A stretch of DNA of 64,000 nucleotides from Fen-999 sp041480065 (GTDB lineage: Bacteria > Pseudomonadota > Gammaproteobacteria > Burkholderiales > Rhodocyclaceae), in the NCBI GenBank assembly GCA_041480065.1, contig JBGOZF010000014.1, positions 1 to 64,000 of the forward strand, given 5' to 3'. The notes under the pieces are model-generated. The model worked only from the letters and a program-made list of their open reading frames with translations, was not told the DNA's origin and searched no databases. A program made the position numbers and the translations under genes. Positions 51,023 through 61,622 of the stretch are shown here, one piece after another. The stretch's first letter is position 1; every line of letters begins with the position of its first letter.

Positions 51023-51345
51023 TTGATCTCGAGGTCATCCACCGGGTTCAGGAAACGCTGATCGAGCGCAAGGGGGCGGCGCCTGAGTCATCTTACGTCG
51101 CAAGCCTCTACGCCAAGGGCACCGACGCCATCTGCAAGAAGGTGGCCGAGGAGGCCGCCGAAACCATCATGGCCGCCAAGGATGGCGACCGCCTGCACCT
51201 GGTACGCGAGGTGTGCGACCTCTGGTTTCACAGCCTGGTATTGCTGACCCAGTTCGACGTCGGTGTCGACGACGTCATGGTCGAGTTTCGCCGCCGCGAA
51301 GGAATTTCCGGCATTGACGAGAAGAAATCGAGGAAACCGCAATGA
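51019..51345 (+). CDS. hisE: Phosphoribosyl-ATP pyrophosphatase HisE
   Basis: This 108-residue MazG-like alpha-helical pyrophosphohydrolase has the signature KVAEEAAETIMAAKDGDR with the acidic metal-binding cluster. It follows HisG in the pathway. It overlaps hisI and the HIT-protein gene (ATGA each side). Confidence 0.95.
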   Translation: MIDLEVIHRVQETLIERKGAAPESSYVASLYAKGTDAICKKVAEEAAETIMAAKDGDRLHLVREVCDLWFHSLVLLTQFDVGVDDVMVEFRRREGISGIDEKKSRKPQ

Positions 51346-51695
51346 GCGCCGACTGCATCTTCTGCAAGATCGCCCGCGGCGAGATCCCGTCCAAGAAGGT
51401 CTATGAGGACGAGGATATCTTCGCCTTCCACGACATCCAGCCGCAGGCGCCGGTGCATTTCATGATCATCCCAAAGCAGCACATCGCATCGCTCGCCGAG
51501 GCCGACATGAGTCACCAGATGGTGCTTGGCAAAATGTTCGCCAAGATGGGCGAACTGGCGCGCGGTCTGGGCCTGACCGATGGCTTCCGCACCATCATCA
51601 ACACCGGGCGTATCGGTCGGCAGGAGGTGTATCATCTGCATATACACGTACTTGGCGGCCCCGAGCCTTTCGGCCGGATGTTGCCGAAGCAATAG
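51342..51695 (+). CDS. HIT-family nucleotide hydrolase (HinT-like)
   Basis: The product is a 117-residue histidine-triad protein. It starts MSADCIFCKIARGEIPS and has the catalytic triad in YHLHIHVLGG. HinT-type enzymes hydrolyse purine nucleoside phosphoramidates. It is coupled to hisE by a four-base overlap, a common betaproteobacterial arrangement. Confidence 0.93.
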   Translation: MSADCIFCKIARGEIPSKKVYEDEDIFAFHDIQPQAPVHFMIIPKQHIASLAEADMSHQMVLGKMFAKMGELARGLGLTDGFRTIINTGRIGRQEVYHLHIHVLGGPEPFGRMLPKQ

Positions 51696-51704
51696 GAGAC
51701 GGAA

Positions 51705-51923
51705 ATGGGCGGTTTGAGTATTTGGCACTGGCTGATCGTGCTGTTGATCGTGATGCTGGTGTTCGGCACCAAGAAGCTGCGCAACATCGGCCAGGATCTG
51801 GGCGGCGCGGTGAAGGGTTTCAAGGAGGGCATGAAAGAGAGCACCAGTGCCTCCGACAAGCCGGCCGAGCCGGACAAGGTCGGCCATACCATAGAGGGCG
51901 AGGCCAAGAAGGAAAAAGTCTGA
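51705..51923 (+). CDS. tatA: Twin-arginine translocase subunit TatA
   Basis: The product is 72 residues: one membrane helix (IWHWLIVLLIVMLVF), the FGTKKLRNIGQDLGGAVKGF amphipathic helix and an acidic/basic tail. TatA polymerises to form the pore for folded proteins. It starts nine bases after the HIT gene, with AGGAGAC upstream. It is followed by a strong hairpin terminator before tatB. Confidence 0.95.
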   Translation: MGGLSIWHWLIVLLIVMLVFGTKKLRNIGQDLGGAVKGFKEGMKESTSASDKPAEPDKVGHTIEGEAKKEKV

Positions 51924-51950
51924 CGGCCGCCGTGCCGTTCGGGCGAAGCG

Positions 51951-51978
51951 CGAGCGGGTGATGCCCGCTCGTTTTTTT
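51951..51978 (+). terminator. Intrinsic terminator between tatA and tatB
   Basis: The stem CGAGCGGG / CCCGCTCG closes a five-base loop (TGATG) and is followed by seven T residues (51972-51978). It lies 27 bases after the tatA stop. This is a textbook Rho-independent signal inside the tat operon and should give more tatA than tatBC transcript. Confidence 0.88.
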
Positions 51979-51994
51979 CAGGGTTCCCGATTAC

Positions 51995-52354
51995 ATGTTC
52001 GACGTTAGCCTCACTGAAATGCTGGTCATCGGCGTGGTAGCGCTGATCGTCATTGGCCCCGAACGATTGCCGAAGGTGGCGCGCACCGCTGGTATTCTGC
52101 TGGGTCGCGTCCAGCGCTATGTGCGCGACGTCAAGTCCGACATCAGCCGCGAGATGCAACTCGAAGAGTTGAAGAAAATGCAGCAGCAGGTTGCCGACGA
52201 GGCGAAGAGCATGGAGACCTCGGTCAGTCAGCAGATGACATCGATCGAGACGTCGCTCAACGACTCCATCGCACAGGGCATCGAGGACAAGGCCGCCGCC
52301 AAGGTGCCCGATGCTGCGCCGACTGACGCAGCCGCCGAGAAGCCGAAGACCTGA
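51995..52354 (+). CDS. tatB: Twin-arginine translocase subunit TatB
   Basis: This 119-residue protein starts MFDVSLTEMLVIGVVALIVI, with GPERLPKVARTAG at the helix hinge, then a long charged helix and an Ala/Pro-rich tail. TatB with TatC recognises twin-arginine signal peptides. Its stop overlaps the tatC start by one base. Confidence 0.95.
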   Translation: MFDVSLTEMLVIGVVALIVIGPERLPKVARTAGILLGRVQRYVRDVKSDISREMQLEELKKMQQQVADEAKSMETSVSQQMTSIETSLNDSIAQGIEDKAAAKVPDAAPTDAAAEKPKT

Positions 52355-53145
52355 TGGCCGACAGCCAGGAAACCTTCATTTCCCATCTGATCGAGCTGCG
52401 CGACCGCTTGATGCGGGCGCTGGTCGCCGTGCTGCTGGTGTTTCTGTGCCTGACGCCGTGGACGGCCGATGTCTATGATTTCCTGGCGCAGCCGATGATG
52501 GCCAACCTGCCGGCGGGCACCAAGATGATCGCCACCGGCGTCGTCACGCCTTTCATGGTGCCCTTGAAGGTGACCCTGCTTGCGGCTTTCGTTCTTGCGC
52601 TGCCGGTCATTCTTTACCAGGCCTGGGCTTTCATCGCGCCCGGCCTGTATACGCACGAAAAACGATTCGCGCTGCCGCTGGTGATCGGCAGTACGGGGCT
52701 GTTCGTGGCCGGCATGGCCTTCTGCTACTACTTCGTTTTCGGCACGGTGTTCAAGTTCATCGCGCGCTTTGCTCCGAGCAGCATCACGCCAGCGCCGGAT
52801 ATCGAGCAGTACCTGAACTTCGTGATGACCATGTTTCTCGCTTTCGGCGTGACTTTCGAGGTGCCGATCGTCGTTGTGCTGCTCGTCAGGTTCAATATCG
52901 TCAGCATCGAGAAGCTAAGGGAAGCGCGGCCCTACGCGATCGTCGGCGCCTTCGTCATCGCAGCCGTGGTGACGCCGCCGGACGTGACTTCGCAACTGAT
53001 GCTGGCCATCCCGATGACGCTGCTGTTCGAATTGGGCTTGCTGCTCGCCCGCTTCGTCGCCAAGCCGCAAGCGGCGGGCGAAGGCGACTACAAGCCTCTT
53101 TCGGACGCCGAGATGGAGCGCGAACTCGACAAGGCCGACAAGTAA
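52354..53145 (+). CDS. tatC: Twin-arginine translocase subunit TatC
   Basis: This 263-residue protein has six membrane helices. It starts MADSQETFISHLIELRDRLM, which matches the conserved SHLxELRxR cytoplasmic N-terminus. Other family residues are LYQAWAFIAPGLYTHEKRF and AFGVTFEVPIVVVLLVRFNI. It is the signal-peptide receptor of the Tat system. An inverted repeat follows the stop. Confidence 0.96.
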   Translation: MADSQETFISHLIELRDRLMRALVAVLLVFLCLTPWTADVYDFLAQPMMANLPAGTKMIATGVVTPFMVPLKVTLLAAFVLALPVILYQAWAFIAPGLYTHEKRFALPLVIGSTGLFVAGMAFCYYFVFGTVFKFIARFAPSSITPAPDIEQYLNFVMTMFLAFGVTFEVPIVVVLLVRFNIVSIEKLREARPYAIVGAFVIAAVVTPPDVTSQLMLAIPMTLLFELGLLLARFVAKPQAAGEGDYKPLSDAEMERELDKADK

Positions 53146-53155
53146 ACAGAAGCTC

Positions 53156-53284
53156 ATTTACCGCAAAGGACGCAAAGGAAGGCCACGTCCAGGACATGCG
53201 GCCAGCACTCAAACGGCAAGGCTATCCTGCTATCCAGGTTGTTGTTTCCCTTTGCGTCCTCTGCGTCCTTTGCGGTGGAAGTAC
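53156..53284. repeat. Long inverted repeat, CGCAAAGGA family, copy 2
   Basis: The left arm (53156-53182) contains CCGCAAAGGACGCAAAGG; the right arm (53248-53284) contains CCTTTGCGTCC, a further TCTGCGTCC unit, and TTTGCGG. It fills the gap between the convergent tatC and degP-like genes and would fold into a long stem-loop. It shares arm sequence and unit structure with 28096-28223; the central loops differ. Confidence 0.85.
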
Positions 53285-53295
53285 TTTTCCCGGCA

Positions 53296-54447
<1,152 letters not shown>

Positions 54448-54479
54448 AATGGAATGATCCTTCGATGGGAGAAATGACG

Positions 54480-55226
54480 ATGCGGCGCGATGAACTTCGA
54501 AGCTATCTGGACAGGTTTCTGGAAGCCGAAAGCTATCGCGATTATTGCCCAAACGGCCTGCAAGTGGAAGGACGCCCCGAGATCCGGCGCGTCGTTTGCG
54601 GCGTCAGCGCCAGCCAGGCCTTGCTGGACGAGGCGGTGCGCCGGGAGGCCGATGCGATCGTGGTTCATCACGGCTGGTTCTGGCGCGGCGAGGACGGCCG
54701 CATCACCGGCGTGCGCAAGTCGCGCCTGGCGACGCTGCTCGGCCACGACATCAGCCTGTTTGCCTACCATCTGCCGCTCGATGCCCATCCGGAAGTCGGC
54801 AACAACGCACAGCTCGCGCGACATATGGACTGGCATGTCGAAGGCCGCTTCGGCGAGCAGGACATCGGCTTCCTTGGCAGCCCGGCGCAGCCGGCGACGG
54901 CGGCGGAGATTGCCACCCGCCTGGAACGGGAACTCGGCCGCGCGGTGCTGCTGGTCGGTGCCGCCGATCGGCCGGTGACCCGGCTGGCCTGGTGTTCGGG
55001 TTCCGCGCAGGGGTGGTTCGAGCAGGCGATTGCTGCCGGTGCCGACTGCTACATCAGCGGCGAAATCGCCGAACAGACGGTGCACCTGGCGCGCGAATCG
55101 GGCGTGCCTTTCATCGCGGCCGGCCACCATGCCACCGAGCGCTATGGGGTCATGGCAATTGGCGACCATTTGCGCGAACAATTCGGCCTCGATTGCCAGT
55201 TCGTCGACATCGACAATCCGGTGTGA
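54480..55226 (+). CDS. Nif3-like dinuclear metal-centre protein
   Basis: This 248-residue NIF3/GTP cyclohydrolase I type 2-like protein shows NGLQVEGRPEIRRVVCGVSA, metal-binding HHGWFWRG, and the C-terminal HHATERYGVMAIGDHLRE pair. It probably forms a toroidal hexamer with two metals; function in bacteria is not settled. Start 54480 (MRRDEL) follows GGGAGA; a second ATG is at 54465. In many betaproteobacteria petABC follows here; in this window it does not. Confidence 0.9.
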   Translation: MRRDELRSYLDRFLEAESYRDYCPNGLQVEGRPEIRRVVCGVSASQALLDEAVRREADAIVVHHGWFWRGEDGRITGVRKSRLATLLGHDISLFAYHLPLDAHPEVGNNAQLARHMDWHVEGRFGEQDIGFLGSPAQPATAAEIATRLERELGRAVLLVGAADRPVTRLAWCSGSAQGWFEQAIAAGADCYISGEIAEQTVHLARESGVPFIAAGHHATERYGVMAIGDHLREQFGLDCQFVDIDNPV

Positions 55227-56270
55227 TCAGCGGCGTAGTATCGCCAGCAGGAACAGTATTTCCTCGACCACCGGCTGCGGAAAGCCGTTGCGGGTGCCGC
55301 CGCGATTGTCCTCCAGCAATTGGTTCAGATACTCGCTGCAGGTGCGTCGGCGCCAGAGGTGCTGCAAGCGACCGCGGATGTGCGGATAACTTTCGAGGCT
55401 GAATGCCGGCGCATCGACTTCGCGGGCTTGCCACTCGGCAGGCGCCACGTTGAATTGCTGGCGCAGTTCCGCGGCCGCCTTTTCGAATTCGGCCGGCATG
55501 TTCGAGCGGCGATAGACGTCCAGCAGCTTGAGCCAATGGCAGAGCGCCTGGCGCGGATGTTCGCGTATGTACTCCTCGAGGGTTTTCGCCGCACCATCGG
55601 CAAGGCCCATGGCGAGGAGAATATCGGCCAGCTCGAGCGGGATCTGCTCGTCGCCAGGAGGCGCCGGCGTCGGCCGGTCGAGCTCGATGGGGGGGCGATC
55701 ATCGTCGAATATCGCGGAGTCATTGCCGATTGTCGGTGGCGTCAGGGTTTGCCCGGGCCCGGCAGTCCGGGTACCCGGCAAGACCGCCGTTTGCGTAGCC
55801 ATCAGCGGCTCGAAGGTGGTGGCTTCCATCAGCGGGGCGCGTCGACGCCGTATCCGAAGCACGGCGATCAGCGACAGCGCGGCAATGCTGCCGATCACGG
55901 GAAGCCAGATCGTTGCGTCGACCCCGGCAGCCGGCTCGACCGGAATGGGGTTCTCCGGGCGCGGTTCTGGCAGGCGGACCGTCTGCGTGGCGGCGATCTG
56001 GATCTGCAATTGAGCGATGGATCGGCCCATGCGATCGAGCCGCGCCAGCATTTCGCGGACGGCAAGCGCCTCGTCGGTGCGGGACTGGGCCGCTTTCCAC
56101 TCGACCCTTAGCAGGGCCCGCTCGGTTTCATCTACCGTTTGCGCGCGTGCAGGCGGCGTCAACTGGCGGGCGAGCTGCAACGACAAGCCAGGCAGATCAT
56201 CGGCTGCTATCGCTGTCGATAGGGCCAGTACCCCCAGGATTCCGGTTGCTACCCTTTGGCCACTGCTCAT
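55227..56270 (-). CDS. FimV-like membrane protein with C-terminal TPR-like domain
   Basis: The product is 347 residues. A signal peptide ends STAIAADD. A coiled-coil region (55-110) precedes a membrane helix at about 130-150 (IWLPVIGSIAALSLIAVL). The C-terminal cytoplasmic part carries a FimV-type repeat domain (LELADILLAMGLADGAAKTL). FimV-like proteins take part in polar assembly of pili and secretion systems. Start 56270 has GGGAGGGG. It is not adjacent to the pilus cluster, and the last residues of the gene run up to the stop of the convergent Nif3 gene. Confidence 0.7.
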   Translation of the reverse strand: MSSGQRVATGILGVLALSTAIAADDLPGLSLQLARQLTPPARAQTVDETERALLRVEWKAAQSRTDEALAVREMLARLDRMGRSIAQLQIQIAATQTVRLPEPRPENPIPVEPAAGVDATIWLPVIGSIAALSLIAVLRIRRRRAPLMEATTFEPLMATQTAVLPGTRTAGPGQTLTPPTIGNDSAIFDDDRPPIELDRPTPAPPGDEQIPLELADILLAMGLADGAAKTLEEYIREHPRQALCHWLKLLDVYRRSNMPAEFEKAAAELRQQFNVAPAEWQAREVDAPAFSLESYPHIRGRLQHLWRRRTCSEYLNQLLEDNRGGTRNGFPQPVVEEILFLLAILRR

Positions 56271-56380
56271 GGCCCCTCCCGTCAACTGCGGCTTCTCGGT
56301 GAAGCGAGGCGTCTGGTGACCGCGTTCTTGCGACGCACCAATATTGCGATCGCAACTGTTTTCATTCTAACATTAGACAT

Positions 56381-57073
56381 ATGTCCGCTCTCTTTGACGT
56401 TCCGCTGGTTCGCGCCGCCATCGCCGGCCGGGCGGACACATTTCCGATTCGCCGCATTCACTGCGTCGGCCGCAACTATGCGGAACACGCCAGGGAGATG
56501 GGCGCCTTCGGCCGCGAACCGCCGTTCTTCTTCGCCAAGCCGGGCGACGCCGCGGTACCGGTGCCGGAGGGAATCGAGGGCCGCATAGCGTATCCGCCGC
56601 GTACCGCGAATCTGCATCACGAGGTCGAACTCGTCGTGGCGATCGGGCGCGCCGGCGCCGGCATACCAATCGCCGAAGCCCGTGACCACATCTTCGGCTA
56701 TGCAGTCGGAGTCGATCTGACACGCCGCGACCTGCAGGCCGAACTAAAGAAGAAGGGCCAGCCCTGGGAAATGGCCAAGGCCTTCGATCAGTCGGCGCCG
56801 ATCGGACCGATCCATCCGGTGGAGTGCTGCGGGCATCCCGAAAGCGGGGCCATCTCTCTTGCCGTCAACGGCATCGAGCGCCAGCGCGGCGATCTTGCCG
56901 ACATGATCTGGTCGGTGCCGGAGGTGATCGCAGAGCTGTCGACCTATGTCGAATTGCGTCCCGGCGACCTGATATTTACCGGCACACCATCCGGGGTCGG
57001 CCCGCTCGGTCATGGCGATCGGGTCTCGGCTGGCATCGCCGGCTTAAGCGAGTTGCACCTCGCCATCATCTGA
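56381..57073 (+). CDS. Fumarylacetoacetate hydrolase-family protein
   Basis: This 230-residue FAH-family enzyme has the metal-binding residues in HHEVELVVAIG and GYAVGVDLTRRDLQ, and the C-terminal signature TGTPSGVGPLGHGD. Relatives cleave acylpyruvates, fumarylpyruvate or fumarylacetoacetate, or act as oxaloacetate decarboxylases. Substrate cannot be assigned. Possible roles are aromatic catabolism or oxaloacetate control. The start MSALFDVPLV at 56381 has no strong ribosome binding site. Confidence 0.88.
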   Translation: MSALFDVPLVRAAIAGRADTFPIRRIHCVGRNYAEHAREMGAFGREPPFFFAKPGDAAVPVPEGIEGRIAYPPRTANLHHEVELVVAIGRAGAGIPIAEARDHIFGYAVGVDLTRRDLQAELKKKGQPWEMAKAFDQSAPIGPIHPVECCGHPESGAISLAVNGIERQRGDLADMIWSVPEVIAELSTYVELRPGDLIFTGTPSGVGPLGHGDRVSAGIAGLSELHLAII

Positions 57074-57340
57074 GAACCGCTCCTGAAGGCGCTTTCCGGG
57101 CGATCGGGGGGCGGCGCTTTCTTAACAACATCGTCGGCGAGTCACGACACAAGCGCGATGCCGGGCGCATTCGTATATTTCAATCGCGTACGGAAGCCGT
57201 ACCACGGTGGCTTGGCCGGCGATGTCCGGCTACGGTATCCGGCAATCCTTGACGACCCGATCGAACATGTGGGTCGGACACGGCTGCAAGAAGACCGCAG
57301 GGGGCGCATTGACTGCCGGTCTGAAGTCTGGAGGTGCACC

Positions 57341-57712
57341 ATGAAACTGCTATCGCATCACGTTCTCCGCGCTGCTGTTGCGCTATTGACGTCGCTCTTA
57401 TGGTTACCTGCCCATGCAGCAGAACATCAACAAGGCGTTGTGCTGCTCGTTCATTCCGAGAGTGCAACAGACGCATTTCTGCAGAGGCTCCACCAACCGC
57501 CCGGCCTGCTGCCGGGTGAACGCTTTGCGGTAGTGAAACTGGTCAACGGCGCGTGGGGCGATGCTTCGTATGCCTTGGTGCGGTTGCCGAAACGCCTTTC
57601 GGTGGAGCGAGACGACTTGGTAGATCTCGGTCCTTCAAGGGACGATCTGCTCGCGAATCCCGGCACCGGCGTCGTCAGCAGGCGCTTACCGCGCGCTGTC
57701 TCTTCGCGCTGA
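57341..57712 (+). CDS. Small secreted protein of unknown function
   Basis: The product is 123 residues with a clear signal peptide (LRAAVALLTSLLWLPAHAAE). The mature part begins HQQGVVLLVHSESATDAF and contains LLPGERFAVVKLVNGAWGDA. The start at 57341 has a strong GGAGGTG ribosome binding site at 57330-57336. No family is recognised, and the tail is Arg/Ser-rich. The frame is open upstream to 57158 but that extension is Arg-rich and without a start signal. The 267-base gap before it (57074-57340) holds no feature that I can support apart from a weak C/G-rich stem near 57090-57120. Confidence 0.6.
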   Translation: MKLLSHHVLRAAVALLTSLLWLPAHAAEHQQGVVLLVHSESATDAFLQRLHQPPGLLPGERFAVVKLVNGAWGDASYALVRLPKRLSVERDDLVDLGPSRDDLLANPGTGVVSRRLPRAVSSR

Positions 57713-57734
57713 TCTTGAGATTCCGGGCGGGCTT

Positions 57735-58313
57735 TCAGTTCTTGTCACGACCAATTGCGGACGGGGGTTTCAGTCTGGAACTGAGCGTCTGGCGCAGCTT
57801 GGCGGCTTTGGGCGCAACAACGGCGATGCAGTACGGGTTGAGCGGATTGCCGGCGAGGTAGTCCTGGTGGTAGTCCTCGGCCGGCCAGAAGGTGGATGCC
57901 GGCAGGACTTCGGTGACGATGGGATGCGGCCAGATCTTCTGCGCCGACAGTTCGGCAATCAGCGCCAGCGCTACCTGTTCCTGTTCGGCCGTATGGGTGA
58001 AGATCACCGAGCGGTACTGGCTGCCGACATCATTGCCCTGTCGGTCTTTGGTGGTCGGGTCGTGGATCGCAAAGAAAGCTTCGAGCAAGATGCGGTAGTC
58101 GACGACTGCCGGGTCGTAGGCGATCTGCACCACTTCCGCGTGGCCGGTACCACCCGCACAGACCTGGGTATAGCTGGGATTCGCGACATGGCCGCCGCAA
58201 TAGCCGGACACCACCGATTCGACGCCTGCGAGCTGCCGCAACGCGGCTTCGAGGCACCAGAAACAGCCACCCCCCAAAGTGGCGACGAGGGAGGTTGCGC
58301 GAGGCTCGTCCAT
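57735..58313 (-). CDS. msrA: Peptide methionine sulfoxide reductase MsrA
   Basis: This 192-residue enzyme has the catalytic motif GGGCFWCLEAAL and GYCGGHVANPSY, and the repair site AEDYHQDYLAGNP. It reduces methionine-S-sulfoxide in proteins. ATG 58313 (MDEPRATSL) lies 10 bases after the srkA-type gene, so the two may be co-transcribed. Confidence 0.94.
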   Translation of the reverse strand: MDEPRATSLVATLGGGCFWCLEAALRQLAGVESVVSGYCGGHVANPSYTQVCAGGTGHAEVVQIAYDPAVVDYRILLEAFFAIHDPTTKDRQGNDVGSQYRSVIFTHTAEQEQVALALIAELSAQKIWPHPIVTEVLPASTFWPAEDYHQDYLAGNPLNPYCIAVVAPKAAKLRQTLSSRLKPPSAIGRDKN

Positions 58314-58323
58314 TCTCGCCAGC

Positions 58324-59316
58324 CTAAACGACCAGAGGCGCCTCGTCCATGAGCGCAATCTGCTCGCGCAGTTCCAGGATGCGGTCCTGCCAGTAGCGCT
58401 GAGTGTTGAACCAGGGGAAAGCGGCGGGGAAGGCGGGGTCGTCCCAGCGGCGGGCGATCCAGCCGCTGTAGTGGATCAGCCGCAGCGTACGCAGTGCCTC
58501 GACGAGATGGAGCTGATGCCGGTCGAAGTCCATGAACTGTTCGTAGCCGTCCAGCAGTTCGCCGAGTTGGCGGGCCATCTCGTTCCGTTCGCCGGACAGC
58601 AGCATCCAGAGGTCCTGGATGGCCGGTCCCATGCGCGCATCGTCGAAGTCGACGAAATGCGGGCCGCTCGTTTCGACACCCTCCGTCCACAGGACGTTAC
58701 CGAGATGGCAGTCGCCGTGCAGGCGTTGCATCGCCACGTCGCCGGCGCGGTCGAAGCAGCGCCGGACACCGCCGAGCGCCTGATTCACGACACTCGTCCA
58801 GGCGGGGAGCAGGTCGGGTGGAATGAAATCGTGGCCGAGCAGGTAGTCGCGCGGCGCTGCACCGAAGCTCTCGATGTCCAGCGTCGGACGTTCGCGAAAG
58901 CGCTCGCGGACGCCGATGGCGTGGATGCGGCCGATGAAGCGGCCCAGCCATTCGCGTACGCCCGGCATGTCGAGTTCGGGCGACCGGCCACCTTGGCGCG
59001 GAAAGACCGCGAAGCGGAAGCCGCCATGCGCATTCAGCGTCTTGCCGCCGAGCGTCAGCGCGGGCACGGCGGGAACCTCGGCTTGCGCCAGCGCCGCGAC
59101 CAACGCGTGTTCTTCGAGGATGGCGGCGTCGGACCAGCGACCGGGCCGGTAGAACTTGGCCACCACCGGCGGACCATCCTCGATGCCGATCTGGTAGACG
59201 CGGTTCTCGTAGCTGTTCAGCGCCAGCAGCCGGCCGTCGCAGACCAGTCCCGCGCTCTCCAGGGCGTTGAGCAAAGCATCCGGTGTCAGGCCGGCATAGG
59301 GAGCCGGATCAGACAT
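58324..59316 (-). CDS. srkA: SrkA/RdoA-type stress-response Ser/Thr kinase
   Basis: The product is a 330-residue APH-like kinase. The catalytic loop is LHGDCHLGNVLW and the metal-binding motif FVDFDDARMGPAIQDLWM. The N-terminal part has NSYENRVYQIGIEDGPPVVA. SrkA (YihE/RdoA) protects against stress, in E. coli in connection with Cpx and MazF. It overlaps the upstream methyltransferase by eight bases. The pairing with msrA fits a stress/repair group. Confidence 0.9.
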   Translation of the reverse strand: MSDPAPYAGLTPDALLNALESAGLVCDGRLLALNSYENRVYQIGIEDGPPVVAKFYRPGRWSDAAILEEHALVAALAQAEVPAVPALTLGGKTLNAHGGFRFAVFPRQGGRSPELDMPGVREWLGRFIGRIHAIGVRERFRERPTLDIESFGAAPRDYLLGHDFIPPDLLPAWTSVVNQALGGVRRCFDRAGDVAMQRLHGDCHLGNVLWTEGVETSGPHFVDFDDARMGPAIQDLWMLLSGERNEMARQLGELLDGYEQFMDFDRHQLHLVEALRTLRLIHYSGWIARRWDDPAFPAAFPWFNTQRYWQDRILELREQIALMDEAPLVV

Positions 59317-60043
59317 GGCCGGCGCGCATCGCGATGGGCCAGACGATCTCCCTGCCGCCATCTCCCCAGACCGGCGCGAACCGTCTGCCCAAGGCCGGAA
59401 TCGGATCGGCACCCTCGGACTTGCGGTAGCGCTGCGTTGCCGACCAAGTGCCGAGATAGGCGAGCAAATCGGCGAGTGTCCAGGATAGTCGGATCTCGAA
59501 ACGCGGCGTCTCGATCTCGGCAAATGGAAAGGGCATGCCCCGATAGCCGGCGTCGACCCATTTGCGCTCCGGGGGCCAGTAAGGACCGAGCACGCGGCTG
59601 TAGAAGTCCGCCAGAAAGGCGTGCACGGCCGAGTCGGCGCGCAGCAACTGGTAGGTCCAGGCGACGATGATGCCTCCAGGTTTCAGCACGTGTCTGACCT
59701 CGGCGTAGAAGCGATCGAAATCGAACCAATGCAGCGCCTGGGCGATGGTGACCACATCGGCGCTGGTGTCATCGAGACCGCTCGCCTCCGCGGGTGCGGC
59801 ACGGTACTCGATGCGCGGGTGCGGCTCGGCTTCGGCGATCTGCTGCGGTGACAGGTCAGTGGCGACAACGCGCGCGAAACGCTGCGCCAGCGGTTTCGAG
59901 GCCTGGCCATTGCCGCAGCCGCAATCCCAGGCGAGGTCGCGGGCTCCGGTCTGGGCCGCGATCCAGTCGAACAGCGCTTCGGGGTAGCTCGGCCGAAACC
60001 TGGCGTAATCGGCGGCGTGGCCGGAGAAGTGATTGCCGGCCAT
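59309..60043 (-). CDS. Class I SAM-dependent methyltransferase
   Basis: This 244-residue enzyme has a SAM-binding motif I (LAWDCGCGNGQASKPLA) and motif II/III (ATDLSPQQIAEAEPHPRIEY). The N-terminus FSGHAADYARFRPSYPEALF is typical of the YcgJ/ubiE-like branch. Its substrate is not identifiable. It is coupled to the small membrane protein upstream (TGATG). Confidence 0.87.
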   Translation of the reverse strand: MAGNHFSGHAADYARFRPSYPEALFDWIAAQTGARDLAWDCGCGNGQASKPLAQRFARVVATDLSPQQIAEAEPHPRIEYRAAPAEASGLDDTSADVVTIAQALHWFDFDRFYAEVRHVLKPGGIIVAWTYQLLRADSAVHAFLADFYSRVLGPYWPPERKWVDAGYRGMPFPFAEIETPRFEIRLSWTLADLLAYLGTWSATQRYRKSEGADPIPALGRRFAPVWGDGGREIVWPIAMRAGHV

Positions 60044-60267
60044 CAGGCGCCTTCGCGTTCGGCGAGGCGACGCAAGACCAGGGGAAACGCGCCGGTCAGG
60101 AAGAAAGCGATTGCGGTGGCGATCATGGCGATGCCGGTACCGTCGTCCGCGAGCAGTGGATGCAGATCGCCGCCGATGCCGGCCAGCGCGACGATGCCGA
60201 TCAGCAGGCTGATGGTGCCAAGAACGGAAAACCCGATGAAGGTGTAGGGCCAGTGATGATGTTTCAT
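60043..60267 (-). CDS. Small two-helix membrane protein
   Basis: The product is 74 residues with two hydrophobic helices, FIGFSVLGTISLLIGIVALA and IAMIATAIAFFLTGAFPLVL. No family is recognised. It sits seven bases downstream of paaK and is coupled to the methyltransferase. Confidence 0.6.
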   Translation of the reverse strand: MKHHHWPYTFIGFSVLGTISLLIGIVALAGIGGDLHPLLADDGTGIAMIATAIAFFLTGAFPLVLRRLAEREGA

Positions 60268-60274
60268 GGTTCGT

Positions 60275-61588
<1,314 letters not shown>

Positions 61589-61622
61589 TTTCGCATCTTC
61601 CGGCGCCAATGCGGCGCTTCGG

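Noticed and set aside
57158..57340. N-terminal extension of the small secreted protein
   Set aside because: The upstream codons are Arg-rich and would bury the signal peptide; the GGAGGTG site fixes the start at 57341.
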